Assembly (NCBI GenBank): GCA_964568955.1
Contig: CAZMSM010000001.1
Span: 1-64,000, forward strand
Length of the DNA: 64,000 nucleotides
DNA from: UBA1447 sp964568955
GTDB taxonomy: Bacteria; Bacillota; Clostridia; Oscillospirales; Acutalibacteraceae
Reading direction: 5' to 3'
In this document: piece after piece, positions 50,392 through 59,335 of the stretch
How positions within the stretch are numbered: position 1 is the first letter of the stretch
Layout of the letters: the number at the start of each line of letters is the position of its first letter
Notes under the pieces: generated by a model
Databases searched by the model: none
Told to the model about the DNA's origin: nothing
What the model saw: only the letters and a program-made list of their open reading frames with translations
Program-made: the position numbers and the translations under genes

Positions 50392-52050
50392 ATGCTAAAT
50401 TTGAACTTAAACTATGTAGACGAATATTTTGATAATGAGGGTAAGTTAACAGGATATAAGCTAAAGTATCCGGATAATTTTAATTTTGCCTACGATTGTG
50501 TAGATGTTATTGCAAGCGAGGAGCCGAATCGAAAAGCGCTCGTATGGTGCAACCCGAAAGGGGAGGAGCATACATTCACCTACGGAGAGTTAAAATACTA
50601 CAGCGACAAAACTGCGAATATGCTTCAAAACAAAGGTATTGGTAAAGGCGATAAAGTCATGGTCATTTTAAAACGTCATTACCAGTTTTGGTTTATTATT
50701 TTAGCGCTGCACAAGCTTGGGGCGGTTATTATTCCGGCAACCTTTTTGCTTACAGCGCATGATATTGTTTACAGAGCCAACGCCGCGGGCGTTAAGGGTG
50801 TTATTTGTACCGGTGAAGGTGACGTTGCCCGGCATATTGATCAAGCCCTTCCCGAGTGCCCTGAAATTGAAATGCGAATGATGGTTAATGGTACGAGAGA
50901 TGGCTGGGACGATTTTATGACCGCAATGCAAGCGGCTAAAGATACCTTTGAAAGGGTCGCTACCAAAATCGAAGAACCGATGATTTTGTATTTTTCCTCC
51001 GGTACAACTGGTAACCCCAAAATGGCACTTCATAATTACACCTATGCCTTGGGACATTTGGCAACAGCAAAATATTGGCAAAATGTAGGACCCGAAAGCC
51101 TTCATTTTACCATAGCGGACACCGGCTGGGGCAAGGCGGTCTGGGGTAAACTGTACGGGCAGATGCTTATGGAGGGCTGCGTTTTTACCTATGATATGGA
51201 TAAATTTGTTGCCAGCGAAATTCTCGCCCTCATTCAAAAACATAAAATAACTTCGCTGTGTTGCCCGCCGACCATGTTTCGTTTTTTATTGCAAGAAGAT
51301 GTGAAGGCTTATGACTTAAGCTCTTTACAATATTGCACCATAGCCGGGGAAGCACTAAGCCCGGATGTGTTTAACAAATGGTATGAATTGACCGGTGTTA
51401 AACTAATGGAAGGTTTTGGACAAACCGAAACAACCGTTATGATTGCTAACATTATCGGTTCACAGCCAAAACCGGGCTCTATGGGCAAGCCCATGCCGCA
51501 CTATGATGTTGACATTGTGGATGAGGATTGTAAGTCTGTTGCCCCTGGTGTCACGGGCGAAGTGGTAATCAGAACCGACAAAAACACACCGGAAGGACTT
51601 TTTGTTTGTTATTATCGAGACGAAAAACGAACAAACGAAGCGTGGCATGACGGTACTTACCACACGGGAGACACGGCTTGGAAAGATGAGGATGGTTATT
51701 TTTGGTATGTCGGGCGCACGGACGATGTTATCAAATCTTCCGGTTACAGAATCGGGCCTTTTGAAATCGAAAGTGTGCTTGCCGAGCATCCTGCTGTTTT
51801 AGAGTGCGCAGTGACAGGCGTTCCGGATGAATTACGTGGCAACTTGGTAAAAGCTACCATTGTCCTCAAAGCGAATGTTGAGCCGACGCAGGAACTCAAA
51901 AAGGAACTGCAAGATTATGTTAAAAAAGTAACGGCCCCCTACAAGTATCCAAGAATTGTTGAATTTGTCAAAGAATTACCAAAAACTGTCAATGGCAAGA
52001 TTCGCAGGGTTGTCATAAGGGAGAAAGACACATCACCACCGACAGAATAA
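50392..52050 (+). CDS. AMP-forming acyl-CoA synthetase
   Basis: A 552-residue adenylate-forming ligase. The signature YFSSGTTGNPKMALHNY (P-loop), GFGQTETTVM, the YHTGDTAW hinge region with VGRTDDVIKSSGYRIGPFE and the catalytic Lys in VNGKIRR mark it as acetyl-CoA or medium-chain acyl-CoA synthetase-like (AcsM type). ATG 50392 is chosen because GAGG lies nine bases upstream; ATG 50377 lies inside the preceding gene. The acid used is unknown. Its tight link to the cupin regulator suggests control by a related metabolite. Confidence 0.9.
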   Translation: MLNLNLNYVDEYFDNEGKLTGYKLKYPDNFNFAYDCVDVIASEEPNRKALVWCNPKGEEHTFTYGELKYYSDKTANMLQNKGIGKGDKVMVILKRHYQFWFIILALHKLGAVIIPATFLLTAHDIVYRANAAGVKGVICTGEGDVARHIDQALPECPEIEMRMMVNGTRDGWDDFMTAMQAAKDTFERVATKIEEPMILYFSSGTTGNPKMALHNYTYALGHLATAKYWQNVGPESLHFTIADTGWGKAVWGKLYGQMLMEGCVFTYDMDKFVASEILALIQKHKITSLCCPPTMFRFLLQEDVKAYDLSSLQYCTIAGEALSPDVFNKWYELTGVKLMEGFGQTETTVMIANIIGSQPKPGSMGKPMPHYDVDIVDEDCKSVAPGVTGEVVIRTDKNTPEGLFVCYYRDEKRTNEAWHDGTYHTGDTAWKDEDGYFWYVGRTDDVIKSSGYRIGPFEIESVLAEHPAVLECAVTGVPDELRGNLVKATIVLKANVEPTQELKKELQDYVKKVTAPYKYPRIVEFVKELPKTVNGKIRRVVIREKDTSPPTE

Positions 52051-52132
52051 ACACGCAATGACGCTTGTGATTTTGTGTCTTGTGGAGTGCTTGTTTAATG
52101 TATTGTATCATTTTATTCCGAACGTTTAACCG

Positions 52133-52161
52133 TTGACATATACTTTGTTCAATGCAATAAT
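52133..52161 (+). promoter_or_regulatory. Promoter of valS
   Basis: A perfect TTGACA, 17 bases, AATAAT. The leader to 52238 has no T-box core, so valS is not under tRNA control of that kind here. Nothing else is seen in 52051-52238. Confidence 0.6.
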
Positions 52162-52238
52162 AAACTACTCAATTAAAGGGTTTTAGCGAACCTTTCACGT
52201 AAAATAACGGAGCTTTCACCACTCAAGGAGGAAACAAC

Positions 52239-54857
52239 ATGGCAAAAGATCTCGCAAAACAGTACGACCCGAAAAATGTTGAAGACCGCACATATCGGTT
52301 TTGGTTGGATGGCAACTATTTTCATGCTAAGGTGGAATTAGATAAAAAACCATATACAATTGTGATCCCGCCCCCCAATATTACGGGGCAACTTCATATG
52401 GGGCACGCCCTTGATAACACGCTGCAGGATATTATTATCCGATGGCGGCGTATGCAGGGGTATGATGCTTTGTGGTTGCCCGGTACCGACCATGCGTCCA
52501 TTGCAACAGAGGCAAAGCTTGTGGAAGCGCTTAAAGAAGAAGGCTTAACCAAAGACGATGTCGGCAGGGAAGGTTTTTTGGAAAGGGCATGGGCGTGGAA
52601 AGAGAAGTATGGCGGCACAATTATCAACCAACTCAAAAAAATGGGCTCATCTTGTGACTGGGAACGTGAACGCTTTACGTTAGATGAAGGCTGTAGCAAG
52701 GCGGTTAAAGAGGTTTTTGTAAGACTTTATGAAAAAGGTTTGATATATAGGGGCGAACGCATCATCAATTGGTGCCCACATTGCCTCACCTCCATTTCTG
52801 ACGCTGAGGTTGAGTTTGAGGAAAAAGACAGTTTCTTTTGGCACATACGGTATCCTTTATCGGACGGTAGCGGTTTTATTGAATTAGCCACGACCAGACC
52901 GGAAACCATGTTGGGTGATACGGCAGTCGCAGTTCATCCTGACGATGACAGATATAAGGATTTTGTGGGAAAAACAGTCATTTTACCAATCGTAAATAAA
53001 GAAATTCCGATTATAGCCGATTATTATGTGGAACAGGATTTTGGAACCGGTGCTGTGAAAATAACACCCGCCCACGATCCGAATGATTTTGAGGTGGGGG
53101 CCAGGCATTCGCTACCGATTATTAACGTGATGACCGATGACGGGCATATGAATGAAAACGCAGGCAGATTCGAGGGCATGGAGGCACTTGATTGCCGTAA
53201 AGCCATCGTACAAGAACTTGAAGAAGGCAATTTTCTCGTAAAAGTCGAACCCATGAAGCATAATGTCGGCGCTTGCTACCGTTGCCACACAACTGTGGAC
53301 CCGCGTATTTCCATGCAGTGGTTTGTGGAAATGAAACCGCTTGCAAAACCTGCTATTGACATTGTGAAAGATGGGACGATTAAGTTCATTCCCGAACGTT
53401 TTGATAAAACATATTTTCATTGGATGGAGAACATTAAAGATTGGTGTATATCTCGTCAACTATGGTGGGGGCACAGAATACCGGCATGGTATTGTGGCGA
53501 TTGTGGTGAAATCACCGTTGGCAAAGAAGCCCCCTCGCTATGTTGCAAATGTGGCAGCACAAAACTGGAGCAGGACCCGGACACACTCGACACTTGGTTT
53601 TCCTCCGCATTATGGCCGTTTTCTACCCTTGGTTGGCCGGATGAAACGCCGGAGTTTAAGCATTATTATCCAACAAGCACCTTGGTTACCGGGTATGACA
53701 TCATCTTTTTCTGGGTTGCCCGTATGATTTTTTCTGCCTGTGAGCAAACCGGGATGAAACCTTTTGATACGGTGTTTATTCATGGTATTGTCAGGGATGC
53801 GCAAGGTAAAAAAATGTCAAAATCACTTGGCAACGGTATTGACCCGCTTCTTCTGATAGATGAATACGGCGCAGATGCACTTCGTTTTGCGCTGGCAACG
53901 GGTAACAGTCCCGGTAGCGATATGCGCTTCTCGGAGGAAAAGGTGCAGTCCAGCCGCAATTTTGCCAACAAACTGTGGAACGCCGCTCGCTTTATTTTAA
54001 TGAATCTTGACGATGATGAACCCGCACCGTATCTACCCGAAAAGCTGTCATTAGAAGATAAATGGATTTTGAGTCGCTTCAATAAGCTTGTCAAAGAGGT
54101 TACCGACAATCTAGAGAAGTTTGAGCTCGGCATTGCCGTTCAAAAACTTTACGAATTTATTTGGGACGTTTTTTGCGACTGGTATATTGAGTTGGCTAAA
54201 ATTCGTTTACAGCAGGATGGTGAGGGGAAAGAGACTGCAAAAGCTGTCCTTGTTTTTGTTATGTCAAACATCTTAAAGCTGCTTCATCCTTTTATGCCTT
54301 TCATAACGGAAGAAATTTGGCAAACGCTCCCGCATGAAGGGGAGTCCATTATGGTATCCCCATGGCCAACGCATGACGCCGCTCTTGAATTTGCCGCCGA
54401 GGAACTTGAGATGGAGCGGATTATGGAAGCGGTTCGGGCAGTTCGCAATCGTCGGGCTGAAATGAACGTGCCCCCATCAAGAAAAGCAAAGTTGTTTATT
54501 GAAACCGCATACAGCAAAACCTTCGAAGCTGCAGGTGTGTTTATGCAAAAGCTCGCCTGGGCGTCCGAGGTTGAGGTCGGCAGCAACTTTACCATTGAAA
54601 ACGCAGTCAGCATCATCACGGACGACGCCAAAATATTTATTCCCATGGGTGACTTGGTTGATTTTGAAGCCGAGCGCGTGAGGCTCAATAAAGAACTGGC
54701 CGCCGCCGAAAAGAACCTGGAAGGCATTGTAGCAAAACTTGCCAACGAAAGCTTTGTTGCGAAGGCACCTGCGGCTGTTGTGGAAGCGCAAAGAGAAACA
54801 GGGGAGAAATTGAAGGATAAAATCGAGATGCTCAAAGGCAGTCTTTCAACCTTATAA
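52239..54857 (+). CDS. valS: Valyl-tRNA synthetase
   Basis: An 872-residue class I synthetase. HIGH is seen as HMGH (53-56) in PPPNITGQLHMGH, KMSKS near 525, and the editing domain motif TTRPETMLGDTAVAVHP near 220. The region WYCGDCG/CCKCGS forms a zinc-type insertion. A C-terminal coiled coil (DFEAERVRLNKELAAAEKNL) clamps the tRNA. AAGGAGG precedes the ATG. Confidence 0.98.
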   Translation: MAKDLAKQYDPKNVEDRTYRFWLDGNYFHAKVELDKKPYTIVIPPPNITGQLHMGHALDNTLQDIIIRWRRMQGYDALWLPGTDHASIATEAKLVEALKEEGLTKDDVGREGFLERAWAWKEKYGGTIINQLKKMGSSCDWERERFTLDEGCSKAVKEVFVRLYEKGLIYRGERIINWCPHCLTSISDAEVEFEEKDSFFWHIRYPLSDGSGFIELATTRPETMLGDTAVAVHPDDDRYKDFVGKTVILPIVNKEIPIIADYYVEQDFGTGAVKITPAHDPNDFEVGARHSLPIINVMTDDGHMNENAGRFEGMEALDCRKAIVQELEEGNFLVKVEPMKHNVGACYRCHTTVDPRISMQWFVEMKPLAKPAIDIVKDGTIKFIPERFDKTYFHWMENIKDWCISRQLWWGHRIPAWYCGDCGEITVGKEAPSLCCKCGSTKLEQDPDTLDTWFSSALWPFSTLGWPDETPEFKHYYPTSTLVTGYDIIFFWVARMIFSACEQTGMKPFDTVFIHGIVRDAQGKKMSKSLGNGIDPLLLIDEYGADALRFALATGNSPGSDMRFSEEKVQSSRNFANKLWNAARFILMNLDDDEPAPYLPEKLSLEDKWILSRFNKLVKEVTDNLEKFELGIAVQKLYEFIWDVFCDWYIELAKIRLQQDGEGKETAKAVLVFVMSNILKLLHPFMPFITEEIWQTLPHEGESIMVSPWPTHDAALEFAAEELEMERIMEAVRAVRNRRAEMNVPPSRKAKLFIETAYSKTFEAAGVFMQKLAWASEVEVGSNFTIENAVSIITDDAKIFIPMGDLVDFEAERVRLNKELAAAEKNLEGIVAKLANESFVAKAPAAVVEAQRETGEKLKDKIEMLKGSLSTL

Positions 54858-54864
54858 ACATAAA

Positions 54865-54897
54865 ATCGGGTGGTCTTTATGTCCACCCGATACCTTT
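54865..54897 (+). terminator. Probable terminator after valS
   Basis: ATCGGGTGG (54865-54873) pairs perfectly with CCACCCGAT (54883-54891), followed by only a short T stretch (ACCTTT). folC follows 30 bases on, so readthrough is likely. Confidence 0.6.
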
Positions 54898-54922
54898 AAA
54901 TAATTGTGGAGCGAGACGGAAA

Positions 54923-56203
54923 ATGACTTATAATCAGGCGCTTTCGTACATACACTCTCTTGAAAAGTTCGGTATCAACCCCGGCCTTGAGCGCATTGCA
55001 GCCTTATGTCGTGCGCTGGGGAATCCGCAGGACAAATTAAAGTTTGTTCATGTTGCGGGAACAAACGGCAAAGGCTCCACCTCCACCATGCTTTCGGGGA
55101 TTTTACAAGCGGCCGGCTACAAGACGGGGCTTTTTACGTCGCCTTATGTGATAGACTTTCGTGAGCGGATTCAAATAAACGGTAAAATGATTTTTCAAAA
55201 AGACTTAGCAGGTTTAGTGTCGGAAGTTGAGCCAGAGGTTGCGAAGCTTGCATCAAAGGGAATTCAACTCACAGAGTTTGAGTTTATTACAGTTGTCGGG
55301 TTTTTGTTTTTTGCCCGTGAACAATGCGATGTTGTTGTGCTGGAGGTTGGATTAGGTGGACGCTTTGACTCTACAAATATTATAAAAAGCTCTTTAGTAA
55401 GCGTTATAACCTCCATATCAATGGACCATACAGCTGTTTTGGGGGACACCATCGAAAAAATAGCAACCCAGAAGTGTGGCATTATAAAACAAGACGGGCT
55501 AACCGTCAGTTATCCAGAACAACCCGAACAAGCCCTCAGAGTAATTCAAGAAAACACCGCTAAAAAGAATAACACCCTATATATACCCGAATCAGAAGAT
55601 ATAAAAATCATCAAAGAAAGTATTTATGGTACAAAAGCTGTTATTGCGGGCCTGTCGATTCAAATTCCATTCATGGGTAAACATATGGTGTATAACGCTA
55701 GTGTTGCCGTTACAGCGGCACGTGTTATCCGACAAAAAGGGATAAGGGTATCGGATGACGCCATCATAAAAGGTGTTGAGTCGGCTAGGGTTCCTGCCCG
55801 TATGGAAATCCTTGGTGAAGAACCGCTGATTATCTTTGACGGTGGTCACAATACAGGTTGCGCGAGCGCACTTGAGGCTGTCATCAAAAAACACCTCAAA
55901 GGGCGAAGGGTTATTGCAATATGTGGTATGATGGCCGATAAAGACTATGATGCCTATTTGCAAATCACCGCCCCACTGTTTGAAACATTGATTGCAACAA
56001 AGCCTGATATTACAAGAGCTTTAGATGCTCAAATCCTGGCAGACACGGCAAAAAAATACGCAAAAAACACTGTTATGATTAAAAAACCAATAGAAGCCTA
56101 CAAGCATGCGAAAAATCTGGCGGGTAAAGATGATGTTATAATAGTTTGCGGTTCTTTTTATCTTGCCGCTGAAATTAGAGCGAAGATTATGATTGGAACT
56201 TGA
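54923..56203 (+). CDS. folC: Folylpolyglutamate synthase / dihydrofolate synthase
   Basis: A 426-residue Mur-ligase-family enzyme that adds glutamate to folates. The P-loop HVAGTNGKGSTSTML is at 44-58, and TEFEFITVVGFLFF, EVGLGGRFDSTNI (Mg site) and IFDGGHNTGCASAL follow in the usual order. The valS-folC order is common in Firmicutes. GTGGAGCGAG precedes ATG 54923. Confidence 0.95.
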   Translation: MTYNQALSYIHSLEKFGINPGLERIAALCRALGNPQDKLKFVHVAGTNGKGSTSTMLSGILQAAGYKTGLFTSPYVIDFRERIQINGKMIFQKDLAGLVSEVEPEVAKLASKGIQLTEFEFITVVGFLFFAREQCDVVVLEVGLGGRFDSTNIIKSSLVSVITSISMDHTAVLGDTIEKIATQKCGIIKQDGLTVSYPEQPEQALRVIQENTAKKNNTLYIPESEDIKIIKESIYGTKAVIAGLSIQIPFMGKHMVYNASVAVTAARVIRQKGIRVSDDAIIKGVESARVPARMEILGEEPLIIFDGGHNTGCASALEAVIKKHLKGRRVIAICGMMADKDYDAYLQITAPLFETLIATKPDITRALDAQILADTAKKYAKNTVMIKKPIEAYKHAKNLAGKDDVIIVCGSFYLAAEIRAKIMIGT

Positions 56204-56209
56204 TAATGG

Positions 56210-56238
56210 TTATTGTAGATTGTTAATCAGAATATAAT
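56210..56238 (+). promoter_or_regulatory. Possible promoter of the 34-residue peptide gene
   Basis: TTATTG, 17 bases, TATAAT. A second -10-like TATACT occurs at about 56262. Either would start a short transcript ending at the hairpin after the peptide. Confidence 0.5.
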
Positions 56239-56308
56239 AACTACAAAAGTATGCTATACTGCGTTATGCAAAGTGCGATTCATTTAAAATTAAAAAGGTG
56301 GTGAGGTT

Positions 56309-56413
56309 ATGTCAGCAATTCTTGAATTGGTCCAACAGGTGTACACGATGATCAGCTCCGGCGCCAGTGTATTCGATATCATACAAAAATTCTTTGACTT
56401 CTTCGGCATCTAA
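56309..56413 (+). CDS. Self-contained 34-residue amphipathic peptide
   Basis: ATG 56309 follows GGTGGTGAGG by four bases. The product opens MSAILELVQQVYTMISS and ends IIQKFFDFFGI, 34 residues. It is hydrophobic with spaced polar residues, slightly acidic (one Glu, two Asp, one Lys), and likely forms an amphipathic or membrane-seeking helix. There is no signal cleavage site. A promoter candidate lies upstream and a strong terminator 12 bases after the stop, so this is a complete tiny transcription unit. I know no family; possibilities are a small membrane regulator, a toxin-like peptide or a modulin-like surfactant. Confidence 0.65.
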   Translation: MSAILELVQQVYTMISSGASVFDIIQKFFDFFGI

Positions 56414-56425
56414 ACCTATTTCTCC

Positions 56426-56466
56426 AATAATCCCTTACCATGTAGGTAAGGGATTATTACATTTTA
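56426..56466 (+). terminator. Strong terminator after the 34-residue peptide gene
   Basis: A perfect 14-bp stem (AATAATCCCTTACC with its complement at 56445-56458) and five-base loop, followed by ACATTTT. Confidence 0.85.
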
Positions 56467-56494
56467 GCTCTGTAAAGATGTGGTGGAAATATTA

Positions 56495-56523
56495 TTGACA
56501 AAACACAGTGATTCAAGTATGAT
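56495..56523 (+). promoter_or_regulatory. Sigma-A promoter of the aldolase gene
   Basis: A perfect TTGACA, 17 bases, TATGAT. A leader of about 125 bases follows; I see no known riboswitch in it. Confidence 0.7.
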
Positions 56524-56653
56524 TGTGCAAGTAAATGACTCAGGTGCTGATGATTTTTGAAGGTTGGTTCAAGGGTAAAGAACTTTAAAGTAGCGGCCCG
56601 TGGCACTTAGAGGAATTATCAAGTATTCTTGAATATGTATTGGAGGATTCAGA

Positions 56654-57577
56654 TTGATTAAAACAATTCCAAACGGCGTTTATCCGACAATGGTTACACC
56701 TTTCACAGCAGAGAATAAGATAGACTATAACGGTGTTTCACAGATGCTGGAGTGGTACGCCAAAAATGGTGTAGACGGTATTTTTGCCATCTGCCAGTCA
56801 AGTGAGATATTTTTTCTTTCTTTTGAAGAAAAACTTGAACTGATTACCTTTATAATGAAGAATGTGCCCAAAGATATTGCGGTGATTGCATCCGGTCATA
56901 CATCCGATGACCTTGCAACTCAAATAGTTGAAGCACAGCGGTATATACAAACCGGTATTGACGGATATGTTTTTATTTCCAACCGTTTTGCAAACGAAGA
57001 TGAAGACGATAGCATCTTTTTGCGTAATCTTGAAAACGCGGTCAATGCGATTGATGAAATCGGGCTGGGTATTTATGAGTGCCCATACCCGTATAAAAGG
57101 TTGATGATGCCCAAAGTTTTGCATGAGATTGCAGCTACCGGTAAATTTCAGTTCTTAAAAGACACTTGTGGTGACCTTGATTTAATAAAAGACAAACTTG
57201 CAGCTGTTCAGGGAACGGGGTTGAAGATTTTTAACGCACATGCAGGAACTCTTTTAGAATCATTGAAGATGGGTTGCTCCGGCTACTCAGGTGTCATGGC
57301 CAATTTCCATCCGGAAATATATGGATGGTTATGCAAAAACTTCACGAGTGAGCCGGAAAAAGCGGAACAAATCCAAAATTTCCTGGGGTTTGCTTCCCTT
57401 GCGGAATGTCAAATTTATCCGATAAATGCCAAATATTATCTTGGCTTGGACGGTCTGGATATCGGTTACACCAGCCGTGCGCGTGATGCTTCATTGTTCA
57501 TTGATGCGCGTAAAATGGAGATTGATCAAATGCATGGCACAACCTTGTTGTTTAAGCAGCTGATGGATTTAGCATAA
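56654..57577 (+). CDS. Dihydrodipicolinate synthase-family aldolase
   Basis: A 307-residue class I aldolase of the DapA/NanA group. The Schiff-base lysine is Lys169 in FLKDTCGD and the proton-relay Tyr lies in GIYECPYPY. The usual GTTGE of true DapA reads AICQSSE here, so the enzyme is probably not the lysine-pathway DapA but cleaves or makes a keto-acid, such as a sialic-acid-like or sugar-acid substrate (inference). TTG 56654 follows GGAGG. The next gene, 84 bases on, is a nucleotide-sugar-type dehydrogenase. Confidence 0.85.
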   Translation: MIKTIPNGVYPTMVTPFTAENKIDYNGVSQMLEWYAKNGVDGIFAICQSSEIFFLSFEEKLELITFIMKNVPKDIAVIASGHTSDDLATQIVEAQRYIQTGIDGYVFISNRFANEDEDDSIFLRNLENAVNAIDEIGLGIYECPYPYKRLMMPKVLHEIAATGKFQFLKDTCGDLDLIKDKLAAVQGTGLKIFNAHAGTLLESLKMGCSGYSGVMANFHPEIYGWLCKNFTSEPEKAEQIQNFLGFASLAECQIYPINAKYYLGLDGLDIGYTSRARDASLFIDARKMEIDQMHGTTLLFKQLMDLA

Positions 57578-57602
57578 CAAAAATCCAAAAGCAGTAAAAA
57601 TA

Positions 57603-57631
57603 TTGATTAAGTGCAAAAAAAATGATAAACT
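57603..57631 (+). promoter_or_regulatory. Possible promoter of the epimerase/dehydratase gene
   Basis: TTGATT, 17 bases, TAAACT. It is weak, and co-transcription with the aldolase gene is also possible. Confidence 0.4.
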
Positions 57632-57661
57632 AAACAAAAATATGCAAGGAGCGAATGAAGA

Positions 57662-59164
57662 ATGGCCAAAAAGAAAACAGTGTTTTTAACGGGTTCCTCA
57701 GGCAACATGGGTTGGGCGGGCTTTAAAGAACTTTATGCAAAGAGAGACAAGTTCAACATAGTTCTCCTGAACAGAGGCAGCGACAAAAACAAAGCAATGT
57801 TTAAAGAGTACGAAAACGATCCAAGTGTCAAACTTGTTTGGGGTGACCTCACAAACTACGATGATGTTCTGGCCGGTGTGACCGGTGCGGATTATGTGTT
57901 GCATGTTGGCGGCATGGTATCGCCCGCGGCGGACTATTATCCCAAGAAGACTATAAAAACAAATACGACAGCAGCAAAGAATATAGTTGATGCAGTAAAA
58001 GCTCAGCCTGATCCGGACGCTGTTAAGGTTGTTTACATTGGTACCGTTGCCCAAACCGGTGATCGCAATCCGCCCATTCACTGGGCAAGAACCGGTGACC
58101 CTATCAAAATCAGTATCTATGACCACTATGCTATCAGCAAAACGATTGCGGAAAGAACCTTTGCGGAATCAGGCCTTCGATACTGGGTATCCCTGCGTCA
58201 ATCAGGCATTCTTTACCCGGGCATCTTAAAGAACTATGATCCCATTATGTATCATGTTCCCTTTAACGGTGTTCTCGAATGGGCAACGATTGAGGATTCC
58301 GGTAGACTTTGTGCAAATGTTTGCAGCGATGGCGTGCCGGATGAATTCTGGAGACGGTTCTACAACATCGGCAGCGGCAAAGAATTCCGCATAACGAACT
58401 ATGAGTTTGAAGATTACCTTTTGAAAGCCATCGGCTTAGGGGATCTCAGAAAGATTTTTGATGTCAACTGGTTTATTTTACGTAACTTCCACGGGCAATG
58501 GTACGCTGATTCGGACGTTCTGGAAGGCTACTTACATTTCAGAGAAAAAATTACGGTTAAAGAATATTTCAAAAAGTTATCCGACACCGTTCCCTCCTAT
58601 TTTAAACTGGCAAAAATTGTGCCGCCATTTATCATCAAAAAGCTTGGTATGCAAAGGCTCACAAAAGTCCCCGTATATGGGACAATGGGATGGCTCAAGA
58701 ACAATGACCAAGATAGAATCAGTGCTTATTTAGGATCAAAGGAAAATTGGGAAAACATAGGCACTTGGGACACCTTTAAGATCGAGCGCCCCACAGAAGA
58801 GGTTACGCTGTTGGATCATGGTTACGATGAGAGCAAGCCGACAAGTGAGCTTGATTTGGAAGATATGAAAAAAGCAGCTGCCTTCAGAGGCGGAGAATGC
58901 CTTTCAACCAAAATGAACAAGGGCGACCTTTTCACACCGTTAAAGTGGAAGAGTGCGCGCGGCAATGAGTTTGAAATGACACCAAACTTGGTCCTCAAGG
59001 GTGGTCATTGGTGCCCGGAAGAGCTACCATGGCCTTGGGATTATGATACGGAAGCCAGCATCAATCCGTTCTTTGCCCAAGTATGGTACCCACTCCACAG
59101 CAAAGACGAGCATAATGTCTACGATGAGAGCATTTTTAAAGATTTCGAAGAATATAAAAAATAG
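57662..59164 (+). CDS. NAD-dependent epimerase/dehydratase (extended SDR)
   Basis: A 500-residue short-chain dehydrogenase. The NAD-binding motif is TGSSGNMGWAG near 10-20 and the catalytic YxxxK is Tyr158-A-I-S-Lys162 in DHYAISKTIAER. The first 330 residues match the extended SDR epimerase fold. The remaining 170 residues are an extra domain not typical of UDP-sugar epimerases, with a Trp-rich end (GGHWCPEELPWPWDYD). Its substrate is unknown; the adjacent aldolase suggests a sugar or sugar-acid pathway. AAGGAG precedes ATG 57662. Confidence 0.85.
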   Translation: MAKKKTVFLTGSSGNMGWAGFKELYAKRDKFNIVLLNRGSDKNKAMFKEYENDPSVKLVWGDLTNYDDVLAGVTGADYVLHVGGMVSPAADYYPKKTIKTNTTAAKNIVDAVKAQPDPDAVKVVYIGTVAQTGDRNPPIHWARTGDPIKISIYDHYAISKTIAERTFAESGLRYWVSLRQSGILYPGILKNYDPIMYHVPFNGVLEWATIEDSGRLCANVCSDGVPDEFWRRFYNIGSGKEFRITNYEFEDYLLKAIGLGDLRKIFDVNWFILRNFHGQWYADSDVLEGYLHFREKITVKEYFKKLSDTVPSYFKLAKIVPPFIIKKLGMQRLTKVPVYGTMGWLKNNDQDRISAYLGSKENWENIGTWDTFKIERPTEEVTLLDHGYDESKPTSELDLEDMKKAAAFRGGECLSTKMNKGDLFTPLKWKSARGNEFEMTPNLVLKGGHWCPEELPWPWDYDTEASINPFFAQVWYPLHSKDEHNVYDESIFKDFEEYKK

Positions 59165-59180
59165 GATTTAGATGTTTATT

Positions 59181-59220
59181 TGCGCGGCTGTTCAGGTCTT
59201 ATGAATAGCCGCGCATTTAA
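59181..59220 (+). terminator. Terminator after the epimerase/dehydratase gene
   Basis: TGCGCGGCTGTTCA (59181-59194) pairs with TGAATAGCCGCGCA (59202-59215), with one mismatch and a TTTAATCC tail. Confidence 0.75.
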
Positions 59221-59223
59221 TCC

Positions 59224-59252
59224 TTTATTTTTAAAAGTAAATATAGTATAAT
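59224..59252 (+). promoter_or_regulatory. Probable promoter of the GH27 gene
   Basis: A perfect TATAAT (59247-59252) with a weak -35 (TTTATT) at 17-base spacing. Confidence 0.45.
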
Positions 59253-59335
59253 AGAAAGCGCATGATTGCATTCAGTTACAAGGATAGACAGTTTCTGACA
59301 ATGACTATTAAAATATTTGAAAGGACACATTTATT

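Noticed and set aside
52051..52238. Possible T-box leader before valS
   Set aside because: No TGGNACCGCG-type core or specifier hairpin is present.
56524..56653. Possible riboswitch in the aldolase leader
   Set aside because: I could not find a conserved motif or a clear terminator/antiterminator pair.
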